A stretch of 51,469 bases of DNA from Desulfosporosinus cupriresistens (GTDB lineage Bacteria; Bacillota; Desulfitobacteriia; Desulfitobacteriales; Desulfitobacteriaceae): the NCBI RefSeq assembly GCF_001707885.1, contig NZ_MASS01000031.1, forward strand, positions 1-51,469, written 5' to 3'. Within the stretch, counting starts at the first letter, position 1; the number at the start of each line of letters is the position of its first letter. Both the position numbers and the translations under genes were made by a program. The notes below the pieces were generated by a model, which did no database searches, was not told the origin of the DNA, and worked only from the letters and a program-made list of their open reading frames with translations. Below are positions 42,879 to 51,469 of this stretch, piece after piece.

Positions 42879-44051
42879 TTAGTGTCCAAAGGAACGTGGG
42901 GCTGTGCTGCCATCTGCCTTCGGCTTGCAAAGCACTTCGACGATTTCATAATCTTCGGAACCCAGGCCAAAATCAGCCATTGCCTGCACCTGCAGATAGG
43001 GATCTTTACCATGGATCTTCAGAAACAGATGCTCTGCTGACGTCAGTTCCTTCTCTCCCGCTTTCGAGTCACGGATAACCTGAGCTTGATTAATCAAATC
43101 CAGCGTAGCTTTTTCTATAGCTACGATATCATCTGAAACCAATACCCCAATGTCGGGAATCAAAGGGGCATCGGCCATAGGCATGCAGTCACATTCCGGC
43201 TGGACTTCCGTCACAAAGTTAATGTAAAGAACCTTGCCTTTGTTAAAGGTATTCAGGACGGTTGCCGCTGCCTCTGCCAGAACTTTTTGAAAGAGTTCAA
43301 TGTTAAGAGGCAACACCAAAGCACCTTCAGTACATACTCTAGCACAACGGCCACAGCGGGCACATTTTTGCTGGTCGATCACCAACATTTCGTCCTGATC
43401 AAAGGAAATGCTCTCATGAGGACAGGCACCCACGCATTGCAAACAGTGACTGCATTTTTCTGAAGTCCAGTTTAGTTCCGCATTTTGGAGAAAATGCATC
43501 CTTCCCCGCTGATGAACCCCATTTCGATCCTTGAAGGCAATTCCGCCCATCCCAAGATTTTTCACGGCTCCTCCGTAACCGCTGGCAATATGACCTTTAC
43601 AATGGGATAAAACGATCATCGCCGGGGCGTCATGTATAGCGGAAGCAATCCCGATTTCCCCAAGAATCGGACCGCTCGGCATCATCACGGAGTCACTTCC
43701 GAAGACCCCATCAGCCATAATTACTGGAGCTCCTGTCGAAAGTTCGTTAATCCCATTAGCGCTTGCTACCCGGAGATACTCAAGGCCAGGAATACGCACG
43801 GTATCTGTTACAAACGGGTCTCCTCCAGCATTCTTTAGAGAGTCCACTAATTTCCTAATAAATGCTGGCCGTACAACTCTGTAGGCCCCCTGTGAGCCCA
43901 GGTGCATTTTTATCGGTACGTAGTCTCCCTTTGTTATGTAGTTCTTTAGATTTACTCGGTTGAGAATTTCCTCAAACTTGCCGAGAAAGCCGTAATCATA
44001 ATCAAAAAACTTGGCACGAGCACTGGCAAAATAAACTATTGATTTAGCCAT
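42879..44051 (-). CDS. DUF362 protein with two [4Fe-4S] clusters
   Basis: The N-terminal DUF362 domain (KMHLGSQGAYRVVRPAFIRKLVDSLKNAGG, SHCKGHIASGYGGAVKNLGMGG) is followed by ferredoxin motifs CSHCLQCVGACP and CARCGRCARVC. Family members are cytoplasmic ferredoxin-like proteins of unknown reaction, common in anaerobes. I start at the ATG at 44051 behind CCAGGAGA. That ribosome binding site lies in a small hairpin CCTGG/CCAGG, which might modulate translation. Confidence 0.88.
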   Translation of the reverse strand: MAKSIVYFASARAKFFDYDYGFLGKFEEILNRVNLKNYITKGDYVPIKMHLGSQGAYRVVRPAFIRKLVDSLKNAGGDPFVTDTVRIPGLEYLRVASANGINELSTGAPVIMADGVFGSDSVMMPSGPILGEIGIASAIHDAPAMIVLSHCKGHIASGYGGAVKNLGMGGIAFKDRNGVHQRGRMHFLQNAELNWTSEKCSHCLQCVGACPHESISFDQDEMLVIDQQKCARCGRCARVCTEGALVLPLNIELFQKVLAEAAATVLNTFNKGKVLYINFVTEVQPECDCMPMADAPLIPDIGVLVSDDIVAIEKATLDLINQAQVIRDSKAGEKELTSAEHLFLKIHGKDPYLQVQAMADFGLGSEDYEIVEVLCKPKADGSTAPRSFGH

Positions 44052-44261
44052 AGTTTCTCCTGGTGAAACCAGGATCTTCACTTCCTTTCAAGGGTAGAAA
44101 TTAATTATACCTTAATGCTGATTAAGTCAGAATTCATCTTTCTACATTTAACCAATTATACCATTTAAGCTTGGCCTTGCAACTTTCCAAGGGCGCACCT
44201 AATCTTCCTATAATCTGACCAACCGATTCCAGTGTCCGAAGAGACTCTTGCCCCCTGAAGC

Positions 44262-45236
44262 TCACGCACGATGGACTTGTAAACTCTTTACAAAAAACAT
44301 CGTAACCTTTTCGAGATATTGATCTGGCAAAACACTGTAAGCTCCTACGTGTTTTGCCCCAGGCACGACCCAATACTCATCGTTTGGGTTGTTGACTTTT
44401 TCCCAAAGTTCTTTTGAATTTTCCATTGGGATCGTGTCATCAGCATCACCAGCAATAAAAAGAATCGGCCTCTTTCCTAATTTATTAATTTCATGAAGGG
44501 GACTCACATTTTCTGGTATGATCCCTGTCAAGACTGGGATTTCGCGGAGAATCAGCGGGGTAAAAGGAACATTAGGTAACTTCGTCCAGGTTGGCATATT
44601 GACTTGCAAGTATTCTTTAAGGTCGGCAAACGGGCTATCGAGGACAACCGATTTAATTTCAACCTCATTAGCTGCTACCACCGCCGCCGTAGAAGCTCCC
44701 ATAGAATAGCCGATAATGCCTACGTTCTGATATCCCAGTCTTTTAACATAATCAATTGCTCCCTGAAGGTCGCGTTGCTCAAAATCCCCGACAGAGACTA
44801 ACGAACCTTCCGATTCACCTGAGGCACGGAAATCAAACATCAAAACACTAATTCCTTGTTGGACAAGCGCTTGCGTCACAGGGAAGGACGGTTTCTCCTT
44901 TGTCCTACTTCCCGCATAACCATGAGCCTGGATCACAACAGCTTTTGCATTTTGAGCAGGGATATACCATCCAGACAATTTTATGTTATCTTCACGACTG
45001 GTAAATATGACATCTTGATAGGTTAAGCCAAATTCACTCGGCTTACTAACTACTGGTTCTCGAATAGGATGAGTGAGAAGCCAACCTACAAAGCCTGAAA
45101 TTCCAATACACCCCAGCACCGCTATACTCACAAACCCAATGAATCCTAAAAACAGTCGCTTTCTCCACGGTTTCTTCGTTTCAATTATTATTGGGCTAGT
45201 ATTTCCGTCCCGAAGCTCCGCACCTAAATTGTCCAT
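44262..45236 (-). CDS. Membrane-anchored alpha/beta hydrolase
   Basis: A hydrophobic anchor (FLGFIGFVSIAVLGCIGISGFVGWLLTHP, about residues 28-56) precedes an alpha/beta-hydrolase fold: oxyanion IQAHGYAGSR, nucleophile GYSMGAS, acid AGDADDTIP and His GAKHVGAYS. It resembles the YqkD/BAAT-like hydrolases of Firmicutes. Substrate unknown; the catalytic domain probably faces outward. I chose the ATG at 45236 (GGAAGAAGG upstream), since the longer ORF would overlap the oxidoreductase gene. Confidence 0.87.
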   Translation of the reverse strand: MDNLGAELRDGNTSPIIIETKKPWRKRLFLGFIGFVSIAVLGCIGISGFVGWLLTHPIREPVVSKPSEFGLTYQDVIFTSREDNIKLSGWYIPAQNAKAVVIQAHGYAGSRTKEKPSFPVTQALVQQGISVLMFDFRASGESEGSLVSVGDFEQRDLQGAIDYVKRLGYQNVGIIGYSMGASTAAVVAANEVEIKSVVLDSPFADLKEYLQVNMPTWTKLPNVPFTPLILREIPVLTGIIPENVSPLHEINKLGKRPILFIAGDADDTIPMENSKELWEKVNNPNDEYWVVPGAKHVGAYSVLPDQYLEKVTMFFVKSLQVHRA

Positions 45237-45267
45237 CAAGATACCTTCTTCCACGGTAGAATAATAC

Positions 45268-47217
45268 TCAAATTGGTTCGATTCTAACTTTGGTCTCGTA
45301 ATATGACGCCCCGTTTCCCACTTTGCTGACAATATCACGGGTCAGAAGATTGGCACTGCTGCCGGACTTAAGCCAACGACCACGGGGAAAAATAATTGTA
45401 TCCTGCCTTTGCTCGCTGTCCAGCTTGAGGCGAGCCTTTGTTGCTCCCACATTACTGATTACCCGAACAGTCTCTCCATCCGCCAGGTTCAGCTTAGCTG
45501 CCTCCTTAGGGTGGATCCGAATCACAGTCAATTCATCCTGATCGGCAGGGGTCATTTCTGAGCACAACCACTCATAAGACGAAACGGACATTAATTGATA
45601 GGGATAACTTTCTTTGCCCTCTAGGCAACTCGGCCGATTAAATTCTGTCATAAATTGAAACCTGCCTGAAGGAGTTGCAAATTTTCGATCACTGTAGGGT
45701 ACCATTGGGGCCTCAGGCAACCTCACCGGACCTGCCCATAGCTCCTCTAATGTGACACCTTGCCTTAGCAAGGGCGCCGCCAACAGGGTAAGCCATTCTT
45801 CAATGCTGCGCTTAAAATCCGGTCCGAAGGGAAAATACGCGGCCAGATTCTGAAACAGTTCAAAATCGGACCAACTTTCCCCTTGTGGAGGGATAGCCTG
45901 ATTAACCGGTCCCACATAGTTGTGTCCATAGCTGGCCACGATGTCCTGCTCTTCCAAAAAAGTGGTGCTCGGCAAGAAGATGTCAGCCTGCTCAGCCGTA
46001 TCGTCCAGAAAATGCCCGGCTACTACAACAAAAGGCACCTGGGCAAAGGCGGCCGCCACTTTTCCGGAATTGGGGGCCATACATAACGGATTACCAGCTG
46101 TAACGAAAATCATTTGGATCGGTGGAGCCTGAGCTTTCAAGATTTCTTCCCCAATGAGCGGCATCAACAGCTTCCTCCGGTTCGGATGGAGACTGTCTCC
46201 GACCCAGTCCAGATCGTACGGCGCATACTCCTCGAACCCCTGACTAACTCCGCCACCTTTCACTCCGATCAAGCCGGCGAGCGCCCCTAAAGCATCGATG
46301 CTCCGAATCATATGATGCGCGTATTCCCAACGGTGCAATCCCCAGCCAAGTAATATCCCTGTCGGCTTCTGCTCCAGCAGGACATCCGCTAGCAACTCGA
46401 TCTGCTGCACTGGAACATCACAAGCCTGAGCCAATTCTTGGAGGGTGAACGAATCCAAGATCCGTTGAAAATGACAAAATCCCTGGCTATGGGACTCGAT
46501 AAACTCACGGTCCTCTCGGCCCAGTGCTAAAATTTGCTTTGCTGCTGCCATTGCCAAGAAAGCGTCTTTGCCGGGTGCAGGCTGAATATGCACATCACAT
46601 ATTCGCTTGCTTTCCGACGCCACAGGATCAATTAAGATGACTGAACCGCCCTGACGTCGGATCCTAGCAATTACTGGCAGAAGATACGGATTGGTGGCTA
46701 CCGGATTTCGCCCCCAAAGAACTAGTGAATTGCTGTGCTCATAGTCCAAGGGATCATGAGAGATGCGGCAACCGAAGTCTAGGTTTTGCGAAGCTTGACC
46801 TGTACCGCCGCACAAAGTTCCGTAAGTACCAGTTACTCCACCCAACAAATTAAAAAACCGTTCGTTCAAAAGACGCAAGGCCGTACGCTGAGCAAAACCC
46901 CGGTAATATAGAATAGCTTCCGCGCCGTACTGGTCCTTGACCTCATTCATGCGCCCGGCAATTTCATTCAGCGCACTGTCCCAGGTGATCCTTTGCCAGA
47001 CTCCGGTTTTACGGTTATGGCGCAGTGGCGTCAAGATCCGTTCTGAACTATAGGCCCGCCGCACAAATTCTTTGGCCTTATGGCAAGCAACGCCTCGACT
47101 TAGGGGATGACGCGGATTTCCCCCCAGCAACACAACCTGTCCCTGGTCCACCTGGGCAATCAAACCGCAGGTGTTCGGACAATCTCTGGTACAGGTAGTA
47201 ACCACTTCTCGTGCCAT
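45268..47217 (-). CDS. Molybdopterin-dependent oxidoreductase
   Basis: The 649-residue protein has the N-terminal [4Fe-4S] motif CTRDCPNTCGL...GVACHK, the molybdopterin domains (YRGFAQRTALRLLNERFFNLLGG, LWGRNPVATNPY, FLDDTAEQADIFLPSTTFLEE) and the C-terminal dinucleotide-binding domain (IRIHPKEAAKLNLADGETVRVIS). It lacks a Tat signal, so it is cytoplasmic. In the DMSO-reductase superfamily it resembles the catalytic subunits of many anaerobe oxidoreductases; the substrate is unclear. The alpha/beta hydrolase follows after 31 bases. Confidence 0.92.
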   Translation of the reverse strand: MAREVVTTCTRDCPNTCGLIAQVDQGQVVLLGGNPRHPLSRGVACHKAKEFVRRAYSSERILTPLRHNRKTGVWQRITWDSALNEIAGRMNEVKDQYGAEAILYYRGFAQRTALRLLNERFFNLLGGVTGTYGTLCGGTGQASQNLDFGCRISHDPLDYEHSNSLVLWGRNPVATNPYLLPVIARIRRQGGSVILIDPVASESKRICDVHIQPAPGKDAFLAMAAAKQILALGREDREFIESHSQGFCHFQRILDSFTLQELAQACDVPVQQIELLADVLLEQKPTGILLGWGLHRWEYAHHMIRSIDALGALAGLIGVKGGGVSQGFEEYAPYDLDWVGDSLHPNRRKLLMPLIGEEILKAQAPPIQMIFVTAGNPLCMAPNSGKVAAAFAQVPFVVVAGHFLDDTAEQADIFLPSTTFLEEQDIVASYGHNYVGPVNQAIPPQGESWSDFELFQNLAAYFPFGPDFKRSIEEWLTLLAAPLLRQGVTLEELWAGPVRLPEAPMVPYSDRKFATPSGRFQFMTEFNRPSCLEGKESYPYQLMSVSSYEWLCSEMTPADQDELTVIRIHPKEAAKLNLADGETVRVISNVGATKARLKLDSEQRQDTIIFPRGRWLKSGSSANLLTRDIVSKVGNGASYYETKVRIEPI

Positions 47218-47542
47218 TCGACTACCATCCCCTGTCTCAGTTTATTTAGGCATCAAGCATCCATTCTTGATAATGAAAGGGCAAATTAATTGAACTACAG
47301 TCAAAAATGCTTAAATTGGTAGTATAAGTTTATCATGTTTCCAGCCTCTCCCCAAGTAGATTACTTGGGTGTGACAAAACTGGGTATAGACTCCTTGGTC
47401 TGTTTCTGATACATTAAAAACCGTATGAATTAATTTTGAACTATAATGCCGTAGTCTTGCTATGACGAATAATTTTTTCGAAATGATGATTAAACTATTC
47501 AGTAGCATGATTATCAGCTAACTATGAAAGGTGGTGGTTTTT
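47218..47542. other. Divergent intergenic region between molybdo-oxidoreductase and speA
   Basis: A perfect stem CCCAAGTA/TACTTGGG (47351-47358 with 47362-47369) and a small AGAC/GTCT hairpin lie in the middle of the 325 bp. They could belong to the leader of either gene. I match them to no known riboswitch. Confidence 0.45.
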
Positions 47543-48994
47543 ATGCATTCACTTTGGCAAGGTAAGGCACCCATTTACGAAGCACTGCAAAAATATAAAT
47601 CCATCCGGGTAGTACCGTTTGACGTGCCAGGACATAAGCAAGGCAGAGGAAACCCCCAGCTCACAGAATTTTTGGGGGAAAAGTGCCTTTCAGTGGATGT
47701 TAATTCCATGAAGCCACTTGATAATCTGGTCCATCCCGTCTCCGTAATCAAGGAGGCCGAGGAGCTAGCTGCGGATGCTTTCGGTGCCCAACATGCGTTT
47801 TTCATGGTCAACGGTACTACAGCAGCTGTCCAGGCAATGATTATGAGCGTGTGCAAACAAGGGGACAAAATTATTATGCCACGCAATGTCCACCGGAGTG
47901 CCATTAACGCCTTAATTATCAGTGGAACAATTCCAGTTTATGTTAATCCCGGCGTTAATAAACGGTTGGGAATACCTTTAGGCATGTCAGTCAGTGAGGT
48001 CAAGAAAGCCATCGAGAAGAATCCGGATGCCAAAGCAATTTTCATTAATAATCCTACGTACTATGGTATTTGTTCCGATTTAAGGTCCATTACCGAGCTT
48101 GCCCATCGCCATAATATGTATGTCCTTGTAGACGAGGCACATGGTACTCACTTTTACTTCGGTGAGAATCTGCCCGTTAGTGCAATGGCGGCAGGAGCCG
48201 ATATGGCGGCGGTCAGTATGCATAAAACAGGCGGATCGCTGACCCAGAGTTCATTTTTGCTCATTAGTAACCGTCTCAGCACAGGTCATGTGCGACAAAC
48301 AATTAACCTAACCCAGACTACCAGTGGCTCCTATTTACTCTTGTCTTCTCTGGATATTTCCAGACGCAACCTGGCTCTGGACGGCAAAAACATCTTCAAA
48401 AAAGTATCTGCTCTTGCTCATTATGCACGTGAAGAAATCAATAAAATTGGCGGATACTACGCTTTTTCCACAGAACTAATTAATGGAGATTCTGTGTTCG
48501 ATTTTGACCACACCAAGCTTTCTGTCTATACGAGAGAAATCGGATTGGCAGGAATTGAGGTTTATGACATCCTCCGAGATGATTACGGAATTCAGATTGA
48601 GTTGGGTGATATAGGCAATATCCTGGCTATCATCTCTGTTGGAGACCGCGAACTGGCCTTGGAACGGCTTGTGTCTTCCCTGTCTGAAATAAAAAGACTT
48701 TATATGAAGGATAAAGCGGGCATGCTTGATCATGAGTACATTAATCCTGATGTGGTGATGACGCCTCAGCAAGCCTTCTATTCCAATCAGCATTCCGTCG
48801 CCATCACTGAAAGTACCGGCTATGTTTGTGGAGAATTTGTCATGTCTTACCCACCTGGCATTCCTATTTTGGCACCAGGCGAACGGATAACCGAAGAAAT
48901 TATCGATTATATTACCTATTCAAAGGCCAAAGGATGCTTCCTGACAGGCACAGAGGATATGTCCGTTAAAAACATCAAAATTGTGGAGGAATAA
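47543..48994 (+). CDS. speA: Arginine decarboxylase (Orn/Lys/Arg decarboxylase family)
   Basis: The 483-residue fold-type I PLP enzyme starts with FDVPGHKQGRG and DNLVHPVSVIKEAEELAADAFGA, contains the PLP-lysine in SMHKTGGSLTQSS, and ends with the Orn/Lys/Arg C-terminal domain (SYPPGIPILAPGERIT). These fit the Bacillus-type SpeA, which makes agmatine from arginine for polyamine synthesis; lysine or ornithine activity cannot be excluded. The ATG at 47543 follows AAAGGTGG. It precedes speE by three bases, as an operon. Confidence 0.93.
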   Translation: MHSLWQGKAPIYEALQKYKSIRVVPFDVPGHKQGRGNPQLTEFLGEKCLSVDVNSMKPLDNLVHPVSVIKEAEELAADAFGAQHAFFMVNGTTAAVQAMIMSVCKQGDKIIMPRNVHRSAINALIISGTIPVYVNPGVNKRLGIPLGMSVSEVKKAIEKNPDAKAIFINNPTYYGICSDLRSITELAHRHNMYVLVDEAHGTHFYFGENLPVSAMAAGADMAAVSMHKTGGSLTQSSFLLISNRLSTGHVRQTINLTQTTSGSYLLLSSLDISRRNLALDGKNIFKKVSALAHYAREEINKIGGYYAFSTELINGDSVFDFDHTKLSVYTREIGLAGIEVYDILRDDYGIQIELGDIGNILAIISVGDRELALERLVSSLSEIKRLYMKDKAGMLDHEYINPDVVMTPQQAFYSNQHSVAITESTGYVCGEFVMSYPPGIPILAPGERITEEIIDYITYSKAKGCFLTGTEDMSVKNIKIVEE

Positions 48995-48997
48995 ACA

Positions 48998-49852
48998 ATG
49001 GAATTATGGTATACAGAACAACATACGGATAATGTTCGTTTTTCTATTAAGGTGGATAAGCCGCTTTATTCGGGTCAGAGCGAATTCCAAAGAATTGATG
49101 TGTTTAACTCGAAGGAATTCGGTATTTTCTTTACGCTAGACGGTTTAATGATGGTCACTGAAAAGGACGAGTTTATCTACCATGACATGATTGTTCACGT
49201 ACCCATGGCCACCAATCCCAAAATCAAAAATGTCTTGGTGATTGGTGCTGGGGACGGCGGAACAGTAAGAGAGCTAACTCGCTACAACTCCATTGAACAC
49301 ATTGACATGGTGGAAATTGATAAAATGGTTGTGGATGTGTGCCGAGAATATTTGCCACAAACCGCCTGCAAGCTCGATGACCCAAGAGTCCAGTTATATT
49401 TTGAGGATGGGCTGAAGTTTGTCCGTTCCAAGGAGAACGCCTATGATCTAATCGTTGTCGATTCCACCGACCCCTTCGGACCAGGAGAGGGATTGTTTAC
49501 ACGGGAGTTTTACGGTAATTGCTTTAAAGCATTGAAGGAAGACGGTATCCTCGTCAATCAACACGAAAGTCCCTATTATGCGGAATATGCCAAGTCAATG
49601 CAAAGAGCTCACAAACGAATCAGGGAATGCTTCCCGGTTTGCAGGGTTTATCAGGCTCACATTCCTACCTATCCGTCGGGTCACTGGCTGTTTGGTTTCG
49701 CTTCAAAAACGTACGATCCATTGACCGACATAGACGAAAAAGCGTGGAACAATCTGGGACTGAAAACCAAGTATTACAACACTGAAATTCATAAAGGGTG
49801 CTTTGCCTTGCCCAACTACGTAAATGAGCTTTTAGTGAGCGCAGATGAGTGA
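48998..49852 (+). CDS. speE: Spermidine synthase (polyamine aminopropyltransferase)
   Basis: The 284-residue protein has the SpeE signatures LVIGAGDGGTVRELTRY, MVEIDKMVVDVCREYLP, EDGLKFVRS, VVDSTDPFGPGEGLF and YPSGHWLFGFASK. It transfers aminopropyl from decarboxylated SAM to putrescine. Its ribosome binding site GGAGG overlaps the end of speA. Agmatinase (speB) and SAM decarboxylase (speD) are not in the window. Confidence 0.96.
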   Translation: MELWYTEQHTDNVRFSIKVDKPLYSGQSEFQRIDVFNSKEFGIFFTLDGLMMVTEKDEFIYHDMIVHVPMATNPKIKNVLVIGAGDGGTVRELTRYNSIEHIDMVEIDKMVVDVCREYLPQTACKLDDPRVQLYFEDGLKFVRSKENAYDLIVVDSTDPFGPGEGLFTREFYGNCFKALKEDGILVNQHESPYYAEYAKSMQRAHKRIRECFPVCRVYQAHIPTYPSGHWLFGFASKTYDPLTDIDEKAWNNLGLKTKYYNTEIHKGCFALPNYVNELLVSADE

Positions 49853-49875
49853 GTTGTTCTGCAAAGCTAAACATG

Positions 49876-49909
49876 ACAAGGCCGCCTGAGCACATACAGG
49901 CGGCCTTGT
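49876..49909 (+). terminator. Terminator hairpin after speE
   Basis: A perfect 13-bp GC-rich stem ACAAGGCCGCCTG/CAGGCGGCCTTGT (49876-49888 with 49897-49909) lies 23 bases after the speE stop. No T-run follows, so it may act bidirectionally or as a 3'-end stabiliser. Confidence 0.75.
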
Positions 49910-49999
49910 ATCGTCTCGCTCCTAAAAGCACTGCCCGAACCGAACTAGTCCTTCTAAGTAAATTCTCGTTCGATTGCCAAAAGAGTCAGGAAAAGAAAT

Positions 50000-51469
50000 T
50001 TAATAGGCTTTAAACCAAATTCCACCGGTCCCATCATAATTAACTCCATACGAAATCTTTGGTTTCGTATCATCGGGTTTAACTAAGAATACCACCCAAC
50101 CTTCATTAGATGCCCCTTTATAGAGTCTTGCATCCAATTGAGGATCTGGTTCAACCTCTCCCGTTTGGTTATATACCAAACCATTTTGCGAAACTAAATT
50201 AAAATCAGATTCTCCAAACACGTATAAAGATTTTCCGCCACCTATATCTAATAATTTGAAATTAATTTTAGCCAATAAATATTCATATCCCGACTTTGGA
50301 AGAGTATTTGATTCGTTGGCATTTTTTACCATTGTTAGTGCTTGAGCTCCCCTGATAACTTGCTCCACGGTAACTTCAGCAGAATAATTAGAGTCAAATC
50401 CATTTACCTCCAGTGTTTGGGAAACGTTCAAGTCGACAGGCTTGGCGAGTGATGACGTAGGGATCGGGTGTTGGTTGGGAGTTGAACCTAAAGACATATT
50501 CAAATTTTGGTCTTTTATCACATTAAAATCTTCATAGGGAATAGCAAAATTTAAGTTTTGACCATCAGCTAGGCCAGCCGCAGTTATTCCAATGACTTCA
50601 CCCTGTTCATTAATTAGAGCTCCCCCACTACTGCCCGGAGATATTGGCGCAGAAATTTGAATGAATGTCATGCCATTGATTACTCTGTTAATAGTACTAA
50701 TTAACCCATCGGAAATTGTATCTTCAAGTCCGAGTGGGTTTCCTAAAGTATAAATTTTATCTCCTATCTGGGCAGAACTTGAGAAATTAAATTTTGCAGG
50801 TTGTAAATCATGCGCATTTACTTTTAAAACAACGGCATCATATTTAGGATTATAGCCAGAAATATTTGTCACATCTAATACCCTACCATCCGCTAGGGTT
50901 GCCTTCGCACTGGACACTCCATCAATAACATGATAATTCGTAAAAATTTTACCGTCCTTGGTCGCTATTACTCCACTTGCAGCTCCTAAATCATTTCCCT
51001 CCCTATCAAATATCTCAATATAAACAATCGAAGGTTTAAGTAATTTAGCTATTTCTCGTCCGCTTAAAATTTTATTTGAACAGGGATAATTATCTTGTGT
51101 TAAATCACTTAGTCCTTGGATTAAACGATCTGAGACGACTCCTGTTCCCCCGAATACATAAATATTCTTCGTATTAGGCAAACGTTGTTGATAATAATCC
51201 TTTGTATTCGTCGGTGAGACGCTATTTACAAGAAGAATGGGGGCGCTTATTTTTGCCGCATAGGCCGCACCAGTTAAGGCATCAGCAAAACCTTCACCTG
51301 TTGCTAGACATAGGCTATCAGAATTGAAATTATCGTCAAATTCCTTGTTTATAACTGTATTCAATTCATATTTGTCTGCCCCGACAATCCGTTCGGGATT
51401 AGTAAACTGCTTCGCGACACTATCCTCAATAGTGCTGGAATCACCAATTACATAGGTTTTCTTCACATT
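50000..51469 (-). CDS. CWB2-repeat/HtrA-like serine protease, 5' partial
   Basis: The gene runs off the right edge. The visible start is inside a cell-wall-binding (CWB2) repeat (NVKKTYVIGD), followed by another (LCLATGEGFADALTGAAYAA, NIYVFGGTGVVSDRLI). Then comes a trypsin/HtrA-type domain with catalytic His in FTNYHVIDG, Asp in KYDAVVLKV and Ser in SPGSSGGALI, and a C-terminal beta-rich domain with VEVTVEQVIRGAQ. No PDZ domain follows the protease. It is presumably exported and held on the cell wall by CWB2. Confidence 0.9.
   Translation of the reverse strand, partial: NVKKTYVIGDSSTIEDSVAKQFTNPERIVGADKYELNTVINKEFDDNFNSDSLCLATGEGFADALTGAAYAAKISAPILLVNSVSPTNTKDYYQQRLPNTKNIYVFGGTGVVSDRLIQGLSDLTQDNYPCSNKILSGREIAKLLKPSIVYIEIFDREGNDLGAASGVIATKDGKIFTNYHVIDGVSSAKATLADGRVLDVTNISGYNPKYDAVVLKVNAHDLQPAKFNFSSSAQIGDKIYTLGNPLGLEDTISDGLISTINRVINGMTFIQISAPISPGSSGGALINEQGEVIGITAAGLADGQNLNFAIPYEDFNVIKDQNLNMSLGSTPNQHPIPTSSLAKPVDLNVSQTLEVNGFDSNYSAEVTVEQVIRGAQALTMVKNANESNTLPKSGYEYLLAKINFKLLDIGGGKSLYVFGESDFNLVSQNGLVYNQTGEVEPDPQLDARLYKGASNEGWVVFLVKPDDTKPKISYGVNYDGTGGIWFKAY

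Noticed and set aside
44134..44373. 79-codon minus ORF overlapping the alpha/beta hydrolase end
   Set aside because: Frame shadow of the hydrolase plus downstream spacer.
47340..47420. Molybdenum-cofactor riboswitch before the molybdo-oxidoreductase
   Set aside because: Only one 8-bp stem and one small hairpin are visible; the multi-stem Moco consensus is not recognisable.

Overview
The window reads as the chromosome of an anaerobic, spore-former-type Firmicute of the Desulfosporosinus/Desulfitobacterium group (Peptococcaceae). The evidence is a 16S gene whose 5' end carries a long V1-region insertion, low-to-moderate GC with strong AGGAGG ribosome binding sites, many ferredoxin-type redox proteins, a cytoplasmic molybdopterin oxidoreductase, a PocR-domain regulator and a cell-wall-binding CWB2 protein. 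Genus assignment is inference; no database search was run.

Layout. 1-713: 5' end of a 16S rRNA gene on the minus strand with two tandem consensus promoters. 714-6.8 kb: a truncated ABC ATPase next to a twice-frameshifted SGNH hydrolase, then an EFR1-type flavodoxin/ferredoxin, an MFS exporter, a metal-dependent amidohydrolase and a small ORF. 6.8-11.8 kb: a tetR-adaptor-RND efflux operon with a TetR-type operator. 12-14.3 kb: a TDT/SLAC1-family transporter and a PocR-AraC regulator whose leader may hold a structured RNA. 14.8-19.5 kb: small proteins, a TipA-like MerR regulator, a DUF2089/SHOCT/YvlD operon with a perfect palindrome at its promoter, a cysteine-less CMD-like protein and a nitroreductase. 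19.7-26.7 kb: an EAL-domain remnant, a large sensor histidine kinase, a YnfM-like MFS transporter, NADP-type icd and hisS.

26.7-38.8 kb is a mosaic accessory block. It is bracketed by two nearly identical 481-bp direct repeats, both parts of Rpn/PD-(D/E)XK nuclease genes, and is full of gene stumps (AraC effector protein, Fe-ADH tail, flavodoxin head, CMD tail, probable recombinase tail) and dispersed intergenic repeats. Inside it lies a MerR-controlled redox cluster (two aldo/keto reductases, SDR, cupin, CMD and ADH remnants). Two matching MerR-type promoters, each with a 19-bp spacer around a GGAGTTAAC dyad, stand before merR and before the Fe-S aldo/keto reductase, which suggests one small regulon of the AdhR/aldehyde-stress kind.

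38.2-42.5 kb is a LIV-type amino-acid ABC transporter (binding protein, livH, livM, livG). The right-hand copy of the direct repeat has replaced the end of livG and apparently all of livF, giving an in-frame LivG::Rpn chimera, so this transporter is probably broken. 42.6-42.86 kb is a hairpin-rich non-coding segment resembling the right end/omegaRNA region of an IS200/IS605-type element, with no nuclease gene beside it.

42.9-51.5 kb holds a DUF362 ferredoxin protein, an alpha/beta hydrolase, a molybdopterin oxidoreductase, the polyamine pair speA-speE, and a CWB2/HtrA-like serine protease that runs off the right edge. No CRISPR array, tRNA or prophage was seen.
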